Positions 34,572-41,735 of a stretch of DNA of 41,735 bases are shown here, piece by piece. The position numbers and the translations under genes are program-made. The DNA comes from Sphingobacteriia bacterium (GTDB lineage Bacteria; Bacteroidota; Bacteroidia; Chitinophagales; Chitinophagaceae). Below the pieces are notes generated by a model. The model saw only the letters and a list, made by a program, of their open reading frames with translations, ran no database searches and was not told the DNA's origin. How positions within the stretch are numbered: position 1 is the stretch's first letter; every line of letters starts with the position of its first letter. Location: NCBI GenBank assembly GCA_947456855.1, contig CANGTR010000011.1, positions 1-41,735 on the forward strand, read 5' to 3'.

Positions 34572-37022
34572 TTATCGAGACAATGGTACCGAAAATCTAA
34601 AACCGCTTGGCTTAAACCCATTTTGCTCAAATCCTTGCACAAAATCTATTCTCATGATTTTAAAAATATTCTCTAACCCAATAAAGTATTCTATATAATT
34701 GGTTCCATTATTCAGATAAAGTCCATTGGCACCTGTAACAAAAAACCAATTGAGTTTTTTAAACCCAGGAATCTTATTACTAATGAAACCATTTAAGTGA
34801 TGTTCGATATGTACAGCCGCATTGAATGAAGCAGTATTGCTGTATCGATAATATGCTGCCAATTGAAAGCTATTTAAAAAATTGGAAGAAAAAGCAGTTT
34901 GATTGCCTAAGAAATGATGATAATCTGGAATAAAAGTTTTATTTGCTTGCAAAAAACCACCCACAACAAGGTTATAACTGAATCTGCCATAAAGCTTAAG
35001 ATTCAACTGATCATTTACGCTCACACGCCAACGCGTGTAATCTACATCGCTTCCAAATAAACCGTTTATACCCTGAGTAATACTTGCATTGATCGTTGGA
35101 TACCTGGAACCTACACTTACTTTACGATCAGGAAATTCCACATACTTAGATCCAGGCCTCCAACTCATTCCAACAGTTAATATAGCCGCCTGGTGATTGA
35201 TCATTTTAGTATTGGTAAGCTCAGTTGGATAATTGGGAGTGAATTGTCTGTCGGGCTTATCAGACCAAGTAGTCATATCTGCTAAATTGTCCAATGCATA
35301 CCTGTTTTGAAATTGAAAATTAGCGCTTAGATTAAGCCCACTCCCAACCCCTTGAGAATAACCGATTCTAAAAAAATCGGCTTGATAGATTTTAAAATAA
35401 TTGTATTCTTGAGTTAATGTATACAAAGAATTAATCCGTTCACCTATGGGTTCGGCATTGTTATACTGAAGTACTTTTCTTCCCCCAGCAACAGACAATG
35501 ATTGAATGTATTTTTTTCCAAAATTATAATTGAATGCAAGGCTTGGATTAAAATGTCCATTGGCAAAACCATATCGAATAGTTGGCGTTATTGAAATAGA
35601 TTTTCTGCCCTCATAACTTTTAGAGAATGATGGACTAAATTGAATTACACCACCTTCTACAGTATTGTAATTGAGTGATTGAATAAGTGGATCGAAACTG
35701 ATATTGGTTTTGTTTTTTTGTTTACCAAATGACTGACCCGTTAGCAGCAAGCCAACCAATGTTATCTTATTGTTCTTCTTATCTAGAGAATCCAAATATT
35801 TAGGATCTTTTCTTACTTGTTCTAAACTATCCTTTTTTTGATAGTCTCTGGCTTCTTCTACCAATAAAGGCAGGGGCCTGATACTGTCCCAATAGGCTGC
35901 AGATTTTTTATTGGAACTATCATAAAACTTTAAGATGGTATTATCAAAATATTTAGATTTAAATGCTGGTTCTAAGTTAAACTGGTCATACACTTGCAAG
36001 AAATTGCCAAAAAAATCGAACCCAAAAAACTTACCTGAAGGATAAATTACTTGATTTTTTATGACCCAATATTTTCCTGCAGGAATATAGTTCTGTTGAA
36101 TCACCAAGGTATCCAAGAGTTGCATTTGTTGTGCTTTTAATAATTTTAAATCTACACTTTGAATGCGCCAATCATTTTCACTGATATTGATGTACCCCGA
36201 AAACAAAGGCTCGTAGGGCCTCTTAGGAATTACCTTAATTCTGCTAACCTCTTTACCAAACTCAAAGAAAGTTCCTTCAAATTTGTATTTATAATAGTTC
36301 AAAGCATTGTTGGCAATGGGCGAAATAAATCCACGCGGATTCAAACTCCTTCCTACAGAAATGGTGTTTTCATAAAAAGAAATAATTTGAGGGCTACTGA
36401 ATCCAAAGCCATCACTTCTACCACTCACTTTAGTTGAGATTACTTCAATTTTTCTTTTGTTGGGTTCTTCTACGGAATACTTGGCTATGGTTTCAGAAAG
36501 AAACAACATTTTACGTTTACTGGTATCCCCATCTTCAAAATCTACTTTCTGCCCAAAAAATGATGTTGGATAATTGCGTAACTGTAGTTGGCCTTTAATA
36601 TATACTTCGCAACTAAATTGTTTTATTTCACGCAAGTGTTCTTCCCTACTGGCAATTGCTTTTCTAATTATTGCATAAGCCGGATCCTCTCCGCCAGATT
36701 TTACGGTAACGTCTTTTAAATCGTATTGTCTTGGCGTTAAATCAAAATCAACAAGAATGGATTCGCCTTCAACTTTAACTTTTTTCTCTAATGTAGTATA
36801 CCCTACAAATTGGCATACCAAAGTATATGTACCTGGCTCTACATTAATTGTATAAAATCCATTTTTATTAGCGGAAACCCCTTTGGTAGTTCCTTTAATT
36901 AAAATAGAGGAAAAAGAAAGTGGCTTGTTTTCATTTGCCGAACGAATCGTACCGCTAATGGTTGCAGCATTTAATAAAAAAGAAAAAAACAATAACCAAG
37001 CAGTAAGTAAGCTTTTACGCAT
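34572..37022 (-). CDS. DUF5686 family outer-membrane-associated protein
   Basis: An 816-residue exported protein with a signal peptide (1-19, ending LLNAA). A carboxypeptidase-regulatory-like domain (about 20-105, ISGTIRSANENKPL) is followed by a DUF5686 region that opens with DPAYAIIRKAIASREEH and ends in a probable beta-barrel-like segment with alternating aromatic residues. The C-terminal residues GFRFSVPLSR are consistent with an outer-membrane barrel. The function is unknown; the family is widespread in Bacteroidota. A promoter box and the preceding operon's terminator overlap just upstream (37069-37103). Confidence 0.85.
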   Translation of the reverse strand: MRKSLLTAWLLFFSFLLNAATISGTIRSANENKPLSFSSILIKGTTKGVSANKNGFYTINVEPGTYTLVCQFVGYTTLEKKVKVEGESILVDFDLTPRQYDLKDVTVKSGGEDPAYAIIRKAIASREEHLREIKQFSCEVYIKGQLQLRNYPTSFFGQKVDFEDGDTSKRKMLFLSETIAKYSVEEPNKRKIEVISTKVSGRSDGFGFSSPQIISFYENTISVGRSLNPRGFISPIANNALNYYKYKFEGTFFEFGKEVSRIKVIPKRPYEPLFSGYINISENDWRIQSVDLKLLKAQQMQLLDTLVIQQNYIPAGKYWVIKNQVIYPSGKFFGFDFFGNFLQVYDQFNLEPAFKSKYFDNTILKFYDSSNKKSAAYWDSIRPLPLLVEEARDYQKKDSLEQVRKDPKYLDSLDKKNNKITLVGLLLTGQSFGKQKNKTNISFDPLIQSLNYNTVEGGVIQFSPSFSKSYEGRKSISITPTIRYGFANGHFNPSLAFNYNFGKKYIQSLSVAGGRKVLQYNNAEPIGERINSLYTLTQEYNYFKIYQADFFRIGYSQGVGSGLNLSANFQFQNRYALDNLADMTTWSDKPDRQFTPNYPTELTNTKMINHQAAILTVGMSWRPGSKYVEFPDRKVSVGSRYPTINASITQGINGLFGSDVDYTRWRVSVNDQLNLKLYGRFSYNLVVGGFLQANKTFIPDYHHFLGNQTAFSSNFLNSFQLAAYYRYSNTASFNAAVHIEHHLNGFISNKIPGFKKLNWFFVTGANGLYLNNGTNYIEYFIGLENIFKIMRIDFVQGFEQNGFKPSGFRFSVPLSR

Positions 37023-37068
37023 AAAAAAGCATTTGTTTTAATTGGTATAGAAACACACGAATATATTA

Positions 37069-37099
37069 CCAAAAATAGCCGGAAATAATTCCAGCTATT
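37069..37099 (-). terminator. Terminator after the rhodanese gene
   Basis: AATAGC (37074-37079) pairs with GCTATT (37094-37099) and GGAA pairs with TTCC inside, with one C-A mismatch and an ATAA loop. On the minus strand a T5 run follows. The same T run is part of a -7 box for the DUF5686 gene. Confidence 0.75.
37070..37077 (-). promoter_or_regulatory. -7 box for the DUF5686 gene
   Basis: The minus strand reads TATTTTTG, an exact TAnnTTTG, with TTTG (37100-37103) 22 bases upstream as a candidate -33. The spacer is filled by the preceding terminator hairpin. The ATG is 47 bases downstream at 37022. Confidence 0.5.
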
Positions 37100-37124
37100 C
37101 AAATTCTGTTAAGCTTATGATAAA

Positions 37125-37433
37125 CTATTTAGTGATTCTCTCTTGCCATGCCAACATACCACCTGCAACATTAATGGTGTTGGTAAATCCAGCAGTTTCT
37201 AAAATCAAACAAGCTTGTCCACTCCTATTGCCACTCCTACAATACACATAAATGGGTTGATCCTTCATATCTTCAATTTCATCTAATTGCATTGTCTGAA
37301 TTTTTCCTAATGGATGCAATACACCCCCAATATTAAATTCGGCATTCTCATGTGGCTCTCTTACATCCAATAAATTAATTTTTTCACCAGATTGAATTTT
37401 TGCATTCAGTTCTTCTACTGTAATTGTTTGCAT
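37125..37433 (-). CDS. Single-domain rhodanese-like protein
   Basis: A 102-residue rhodanese-like sulfurtransferase. The active-site loop is YCRSGNRSGQAC, with the catalytic cysteine in CRSGNRSG; LLDVREPHENAEFNIGG is the N-terminal motif. It probably transfers or carries persulfide sulfur, but the partner is unknown. It starts seven bases after the PASTA gene stop and is last in the ferredoxin-ddl-PASTA-rhodanese run. A terminator follows at 37069-37099. Confidence 0.88.
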   Translation of the reverse strand: MQTITVEELNAKIQSGEKINLLDVREPHENAEFNIGGVLHPLGKIQTMQLDEIEDMKDQPIYVYCRSGNRSGQACLILETAGFTNTINVAGGMLAWQERITK

Positions 37434-37440
37434 ATAAGTA

Positions 37441-38265
37441 CTATTGTTGTGTAATTGATTTTGTTGTATCCCTTATAGGAGCTTCATCACTAATGTATAA
37501 ATCCATCATTTGCCCCTGCCTGATTTTATTGGGCAATTTCTCTCCATTAGGGCCAATGGCTCCAGAAAATAAATCTGGGTTTTGTTTAACAATAAAAGCA
37601 GCGCCCGAATCTTTGATATTGCCAACTGCAATAATAGAACCAATATTTACACTAATAGACGACAATAAACTTCTTACATCATTCAATGTTTTTCCAATTA
37701 AATCTGGCACATCGGTTTCACCAGTTCCAATTCCGCTGCCTAAAACAAAACTTATCACAGCGCCAATAGGAATTTTAGTGCCGGGCTTTATAGGTGCATC
37801 ATTGTACAACTGTTGCAAAACAGCGTTGCGAGCAATATCTGGCTGATAGGTTGTATAACCCAATTTCAATCCAATGCTTTGTAAATACATTTCTGCACTT
37901 CTAATAGAAAAACCAGCTAGATTAGGCATTTCAACCAGTGGAGGGATAACTCTATTTACCGTTAAATAAATGGTGCGTCCGGCCTTTACCATTGCATCAG
38001 CTTCAGGAATTTGACGAATCACTGCTTGCTTAGCGATGGTATCGATATAAACAGAATCTTGAATTTGCACTTCAAAACCTTTGTCCTCTAATATTTTTTG
38101 AGCAGCCACAATATGTTGGCCAGTGATAGATGGCACTTTCTCGTATTGACCGTACCCTGTTATCCATTCAAGGCTTCCAAAAAACAGCAATATCATCAAG
38201 AATACAATACCTACTCCTGCTAATACATTTACCCAAAGGGGCTTGTCTGTTATAAATTTAAACAA
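37441..38265 (-). CDS. Membrane-anchored three-PASTA-domain protein
   Basis: A 274-residue protein with a short cytoplasmic start, one membrane helix (about 12-33) and three PASTA repeats outside (about 38-108, 110-182 and 187-263), each opening with a V/M-P-x-hydrophobic motif such as VPSITGQ, MPNLAGF and VPDLIGK. No kinase or penicillin-binding domain is present, unlike most PASTA proteins. PASTA domains bind peptidoglycan stem peptides or muropeptides, and ddl lies immediately upstream, so a cell-wall role is reasonable. It lies 22 bases after ddl. Confidence 0.88.
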   Translation of the reverse strand: MFKFITDKPLWVNVLAGVGIVFLMILLFFGSLEWITGYGQYEKVPSITGQHIVAAQKILEDKGFEVQIQDSVYIDTIAKQAVIRQIPEADAMVKAGRTIYLTVNRVIPPLVEMPNLAGFSIRSAEMYLQSIGLKLGYTTYQPDIARNAVLQQLYNDAPIKPGTKIPIGAVISFVLGSGIGTGETDVPDLIGKTLNDVRSLLSSISVNIGSIIAVGNIKDSGAAFIVKQNPDLFSGAIGPNGEKLPNKIRQGQMMDLYISDEAPIRDTTKSITQQ

Positions 38266-38287
38266 AGAGAAAAATTATACAATGAAT

Positions 38288-39271
38288 TTAATAATTAAAT
38301 GCTTGATCTATGATGGCTGAATAAAAATCAGATAAAGACATTCCCATGGCCTTTACTTGCTGAGGAATAACCGAGGCTTCGCTCTGACCTGGAACTGTGT
38401 TCACCTCCAACATAAATGGTTTTTGTGCTTGCTCATCATAAATAAAATCAATCCTAACAACCCCTCGGCAATTCAACACTTCATAAACATGTTTGGCTGC
38501 TGAGCTCAATTGTTCTTCCATTAATGAGCTAATAACAGCAGGTGTAACTTCTTTACTTTTGCCTTGGTATTTTGCTTCGAAATCAAAAAAATCATTGTGG
38601 GTAGTGATTTCTGTGATTGGCAATACCGTAATTGTTTTTCCTTGCTTGAAAACGCCAATCGTAAATTCTCTTCCTTTGATAAACTCTTCCACCAAAATTT
38701 GACTGTCTTCTTTAAATGCTTTGGTTAAGGCATTCTCTAATTGATTGGCTTCTGTTACTTTACTCATTCCAATACTACTACCCCCGCTATTGGGTTTTAC
38801 AAACAATGGCAACTTTAATTGGGCCAGTATAACAGCTGTCTCAATGGGTGTATGCCTAAACAAGTGCATCGATTTGGCAACATTAATTCCTCCAAAAGCC
38901 GCAACAGCAACAGTAAAGCGTTTGTTCATTGTTAAAGCCGAAGTGGCAGCGTCGCAACTTGTATAAGGCAGACCAATCATATCAAAATAGCCTTGTAATT
39001 TTCCATCTTCTCCCGGAGTGCCATGTATACATAAAAGCACCACATCAAAAGAAATTACCTCCCCATTATTTATGATTGTAAAGCAGTCTCTATTTACAGG
39101 AGACTTTTCGCCATTTTCGTTTTCATACCACCAACCTGTTGGATTAATATCTATTTTATAGACATCGTATTTGTCTCTATTGAGATTGTTGCCTACTGTA
39201 ACTGCACTCTTGTAGCTGATTTGGGCCTCCCCACTTAAACCTCCTGTAACCAACGCAAGTTTTTTCTTCAT
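38288..39271 (-). CDS. ddl: D-alanine--D-alanine ligase
   Basis: Ddl joins two D-alanines for the peptidoglycan stem peptide. The 327-residue ATP-grasp protein has HGTPGEDGKLQGYFD (N-terminal substrate loop), KPNSGGSSIGMSKV (ATP loop), VEEFIKGREFTIGV, and the metal/substrate motif EVNTVPGQSE. Length and motifs are typical. It sits between the ferredoxin gene (39-base gap) and the PASTA protein gene. Confidence 0.95.
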   Translation of the reverse strand: MKKKLALVTGGLSGEAQISYKSAVTVGNNLNRDKYDVYKIDINPTGWWYENENGEKSPVNRDCFTIINNGEVISFDVVLLCIHGTPGEDGKLQGYFDMIGLPYTSCDAATSALTMNKRFTVAVAAFGGINVAKSMHLFRHTPIETAVILAQLKLPLFVKPNSGGSSIGMSKVTEANQLENALTKAFKEDSQILVEEFIKGREFTIGVFKQGKTITVLPITEITTHNDFFDFEAKYQGKSKEVTPAVISSLMEEQLSSAAKHVYEVLNCRGVVRIDFIYDEQAQKPFMLEVNTVPGQSEASVIPQQVKAMGMSLSDFYSAIIDQAFNY

Positions 39272-39310
39272 ATTGATACTTAAAAAACAAATAAAAGGAC
39301 CGCTCTGTAT

Positions 39311-39658
39311 TTATATATGCATTTTGGCCTTTTTAGCCATAAGTTCATCAACAGTTTCCTTATACATATCGTCAGGAACACAACAATCTACAGGACAAAC
39401 TGCTGCGCACTGAGGTTCTTCATGAAATCCTTGACACTCTGTACACTTATTTGGAGTGATGTAATAAGTATCTGAGCTAATCGGAGCAAAACGATCATTG
39501 GAATCTACTAAACTGCCATCAATCAGCTGAAAACTACCTTTAACAGTAGTTCCATCAGCAATTGCCCATTCTACGCCACCTTCGTAAATAGCGTTATTAG
39601 GACATTCTGGCTCGCAAGCTCCACAGTTGATACATTCGTCGGTAATTTTGATTGCCAT
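39311..39658 (-). CDS. 2[4Fe-4S] ferredoxin, Alvin-like
   Basis: A 115-residue dicluster ferredoxin. The first motif is [12 protein letters not shown] (Cys9, Cys12, Cys15, Cys19). The second is CTEC-x8[10 protein letters not shown] (Cys72, Cys75, Cys84, Cys88), whose eight-residue insert matches the Alvin-type ferredoxins, which have very low reduction potentials. A 50-residue linker between motifs is longer than in simple clostridial ferredoxins. It starts the minus run leading to ddl and is divergent from the acyl-CoA reductase, sharing a 61-base promoter region. Confidence 0.9.
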   Translation of the reverse strand: MAIKITDECINCGACEPECPNNAIYEGGVEWAIADGTTVKGSFQLIDGSLVDSNDRFAPISSDTYYITPNKCTECQGFHEEPQCAAVCPVDCCVPDDMYKETVDELMAKKAKMHI

Positions 39659-39687
39659 ATAAAATGGGTTTGTTGGTTGAGTGAATT

Positions 39688-39695
39688 TACATTTG
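39688..39695 (+). promoter_or_regulatory. -7 box for the acyl-CoA reductase gene
   Basis: TACATTTG is an exact TAnnTTTG, ending 24 bases before the ATG at 39720. It faces the ferredoxin promoter box, which starts six bases further on the opposite strand. Confidence 0.5.
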
Positions 39696-39701
39696 TATTC
39701 T

Positions 39702-39709
39702 CAAAAATA
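39702..39709 (-). promoter_or_regulatory. -7 box for the ferredoxin gene
   Basis: The minus strand reads TATTTTTG, an exact TAnnTTTG, with TTG 19 bases upstream (39729-39731). It is 43 bases before the ferredoxin ATG at 39658. Its -33 element lies inside the start of the acyl-CoA reductase coding region. Confidence 0.55.
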
Positions 39710-39719
39710 CGAATGACAA

Positions 39720-40715
39720 ATGATTTTACAAGAACGAATTGAAATTTTATCAAAATTAGGCGCATATTTATCTGGCAAGGATTCCGAATGGGCTGAAGTA
39801 AAAGAAAAGGCTTTTCGTGAAAACCAATGGTTTATTCCAGCCTTTATCGATGCTGCTATCAATAATATAGCCACCCAATTTTTAAATAAAGACTTGCTGG
39901 TAAGCTGGGCCCAACAATACCAAATTACTAGCCAACTAGCCAACCCGAAAAGTATTGGAATTGTAATGGCTGGAAATATTCCTTTGGTAGGGTTTCACGA
40001 CTTGCTTTCGGTATTCATGAGTGGCCATATAGCAGTAATCAAGCCATCTTCAAAAGATGAGGTATTGATTAAGCACATTGTATCAAAACTCTACGAATGG
40101 GATGTATCTATACAAAATCATATTTCATTTTCGGAAAGGCTGAATAACTGTGATGGATATATAGCAACTGGAAGCAATAATGCTAGCAGGTACTTCGAAG
40201 CCTATTTTGGAAAATACCCCAATATCATCAGGAAAAACAGAACCTCCATTGCAGTGCTTGATGGCATGGAAACCAAAGAACAATTGGCGCATTTAGCAGA
40301 TGACGCAATGCTGTTTTTTGGATTGGGATGTAGAAATGTGACTCAACTATTGGTTCCAACCAATTATGATTTTATCCCTTTATTAGATGCGTTAAAAAAA
40401 CATGAAGGCTTAATGGAATTTCACAAATACAAACACAATTTTGATTACCATTTAGCCCTATTAATCATGGGAGGTAAATATTATATGAACAACGACAGCG
40501 TTATTCTTACTCCAAATATTTCACCGTTTTCACCGGTGAGTCAGATCAATTATTTTAGCTATGAAAATGAAGCGCACTTAAAAGAACTACTCAACAACGA
40601 ATCGATACAATGCATAGTTGGAAATGGTTATACCCCATTTGGCAAGGCACAACAACCTTCCCTTACAAACTATGCAGATGGTATCGATACGATGGCCTTC
40701 TTATCGGCTATTTAA
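39720..40715 (+). CDS. LuxC-type acyl-CoA reductase
   Basis: A 331-residue protein of the LuxC/acyl-CoA reductase branch of the aldehyde dehydrogenase superfamily. The cofactor-binding region includes IVMAGNIPLVGFHD and VIKPSSKDE, the central YIATGSNNASRYFE block matches the family, and the catalytic cysteine is Cys204 in FGLGCRNVTQL. LuxC makes fatty aldehydes from acyl groups using NADPH; the physiological product here is unknown. It is shorter than Vibrio LuxC (about 480 residues). The divergent ferredoxin gene shares its promoter region, but a physical electron-transfer link is not shown. Confidence 0.85.
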   Translation: MILQERIEILSKLGAYLSGKDSEWAEVKEKAFRENQWFIPAFIDAAINNIATQFLNKDLLVSWAQQYQITSQLANPKSIGIVMAGNIPLVGFHDLLSVFMSGHIAVIKPSSKDEVLIKHIVSKLYEWDVSIQNHISFSERLNNCDGYIATGSNNASRYFEAYFGKYPNIIRKNRTSIAVLDGMETKEQLAHLADDAMLFFGLGCRNVTQLLVPTNYDFIPLLDALKKHEGLMEFHKYKHNFDYHLALLIMGGKYYMNNDSVILTPNISPFSPVSQINYFSYENEAHLKELLNNESIQCIVGNGYTPFGKAQQPSLTNYADGIDTMAFLSAI

Positions 40716-40829
40716 AATTGACATTTTTTCATAATCGAGGTGAATAAATGACGGGATTTTAAAAACATTTGTTAAATGGCATCATCAGAATAGGTCATTT
40801 TAAACAGCTTGGTTTATTTGTTGTCAGAA

Positions 40830-40845
40830 AGGCATAAAAATTGTT
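40830..40845 (+). promoter_or_regulatory. Possible sigma-54-like -24/-12 element upstream of the HtrA gene
   Basis: The stretch AGGCATAAAAATTGTT aligns to TGGCACG-N4-TTGCW with correct spacing: GGCA and TTG match, but the -12 GC is GT and the first T and -21 bases differ. It lies 28 bases before the ATG at 40874. A TACTTTTA box at 40852-40859 (TAnnTTTG with one mismatch) is an alternative promoter. Confidence 0.3.
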
Positions 40846-40873
40846 TAATATTACTTTTAAATAAACAAGAACT

Positions 40874-41735
40874 ATGAATTGGAAAAATGGGATAGCCATC
40901 ATTGCGATTAGCGCAACAACTGCATTAGCAAGTGTTTGGGGCTTTGGAAAATATACAGAGTACCAACGCATAGGAATCCAAGAGCCAGGTAAGCTACCTG
41001 TAAACTATGCAGGTTTTTTAGGGAATAATGCCGGTCAGGGTCCTGTTGATTTTACTGCAGCTGCCTCCAGTGCAACACCAGCAGTTGTTCATATTAAAAC
41101 CAGAACAAAAGCAAAACAAATTAGCAGTAATCAGCAGCGGCAAAGAAACCCTTTTGCCGATATGTTTGGCGATGATTTTGGCGATTTCTTTGGCGGCGGG
41201 CCTAGGGTGCAGCCCGAACAAAGAGCAAGCGGTAGTGGTGTATTAATTACCGAAGATGGATATATTGTAACCAATAACCATGTTATTGATGGATCGGATG
41301 AAATCAATGTAACACTGGCCAATAAAAAATCTTATAAAGCAACTTTAATTGGTCAGGATCCCAATAGCGATTTGGCGGTGATTAAAATTGAAGGGAAAAC
41401 CTTTCCATACATGATATACGGAAACAGTGATGATGCTAAATTGGGCCAATGGGTGATGGCAATTGGTTATCCATTTAATTTAGATGTTACTGTTACTGCA
41501 GGCATTATTAGTGCTAAATCCAGATCCATTGGAATCAATGACAGACAAGGATCGGCTCCAGTGGAATCATTTATACAAACAGATGCTGCAGTGAACCCTG
41601 GCAATAGCGGTGGAGCATTGATTAATACTGCTGGAGAATTAGTAGGCATTAATTCTGCGATAGCATCTCCCACAGGATCTTATGCTGGTTATTCTTATGC
41701 GATTCCAGTAAATATGGTGAAGAAAATTGTAACTG
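40874..41735 (+). CDS. degP: HtrA/Do-type periplasmic serine protease, 3' end outside window
   Basis: The visible 287 codons form an open frame to the window edge. A membrane or signal segment (about residues 6-22) precedes a trypsin-like domain with a complete triad: His in TNNHVIDG, Asp in NSDLAVIKI and Ser in NPGNSGGALIN. A Gly/Phe/Asp-rich loop (ADMFGDDFGDFFGGG) lies before the catalytic domain, as in Do proteases. One or two PDZ domains are expected beyond the edge. It degrades or refolds damaged envelope proteins. It is the second trypsin-like protease in the window and unlike the one at 1200-2306 is not attached to an anti-sigma segment. Confidence 0.92.
   Translation, partial: MNWKNGIAIIAISATTALASVWGFGKYTEYQRIGIQEPGKLPVNYAGFLGNNAGQGPVDFTAAASSATPAVVHIKTRTKAKQISSNQQRQRNPFADMFGDDFGDFFGGGPRVQPEQRASGSGVLITEDGYIVTNNHVIDGSDEINVTLANKKSYKATLIGQDPNSDLAVIKIEGKTFPYMIYGNSDDAKLGQWVMAIGYPFNLDVTVTAGIISAKSRSIGINDRQGSAPVESFIQTDAAVNPGNSGGALINTAGELVGINSAIASPTGSYAGYSYAIPVNMVKKIVT

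Noticed and set aside
37424-37846. Plus-strand 140-residue frame opposite the PASTA gene
   Set aside because: Antisense shadow of a well-supported PASTA protein. It contains no family motifs.
1-41735. tRNA, rRNA, CRISPR array, insertion sequence or prophage
   Set aside because: I looked for tRNA-like cloverleaf arms, regularly spaced direct repeats, transposase or integrase motifs and found none convincing. Gene order and base composition look uniform.

Overview
The window looks like ordinary chromosome of a Bacteroidota species, most likely a Chitinophagaceae relative; the family is an inference from protein style, not a database match. The evidence is AT-rich DNA, recurrent TAnnTTTG (-7) promoter boxes, TonB-dependent receptors with carboxypeptidase-like N-terminal domains, a DUF5686 protein, a SprE/PorW-like TPR protein, a Bacteroidota-type signal peptidase I and bacillithiol synthesis (BshC). 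I see no rRNA, tRNA, CRISPR array, insertion sequence or prophage. The right edge cuts an HtrA/Do protease gene.

Layout. 1-2306: a tiny heptad-repeat lipoprotein, then an ECF sigma factor followed by a membrane protein that joins an anti-sigma-like cytoplasmic segment to a periplasmic trypsin-like protease. 2307-7273: sugar-nucleotidyltransferase, PLP-dependent deaminase/desulfhydrase, lipB, rluD and bioB. 7413-11567: a subtilase coupled to a DinB protein, a YceI protein and sucC. 11654-18600: a minus operon (M23-type anchor lacking its peptidase, small membrane protein, SprT-like protein), divergent from a PorW/SprE-like TPR gene and a class A penicillin-binding protein. 18597-23355: bshC, a DadA-like oxidase, an alkylglycerol-monooxygenase-like hydroxylase and cdd. 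23434-29251: a minus run pdhB, TonB receptor, NtrC-type regulator without a DNA-binding domain, lepB. 29368-32310: a large receptor with no SusD partner. 32458-34479: purC convergent with trhO. 34572-39658: a minus run from a ferredoxin through ddl, a PASTA protein and a rhodanese, then a DUF5686 protein. 39720 to the end: a LuxC-type acyl-CoA reductase and the partial HtrA gene.

Cell-envelope work dominates: PBP1A, Ddl, the PASTA protein, the M23-derived anchor, signal peptidase, receptors, the TPR secretion protein, two trypsin-like proteases and an ECF/anti-sigma pair that probably senses envelope state. The remaining genes are core metabolism (biotin, lipoate, purine, TCA cycle, pyruvate dehydrogenase).

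The observations most worth following are the ECF/anti-sigma-protease fusion, three genes whose -7 box lies only four bases before the ATG (candidate leaderless mRNAs), a terminator hairpin that fills the spacer of the next promoter, the peptidase-less M23 anchor, the regulator lacking a helix-turn-helix, and the heptad-repeat lipoprotein.
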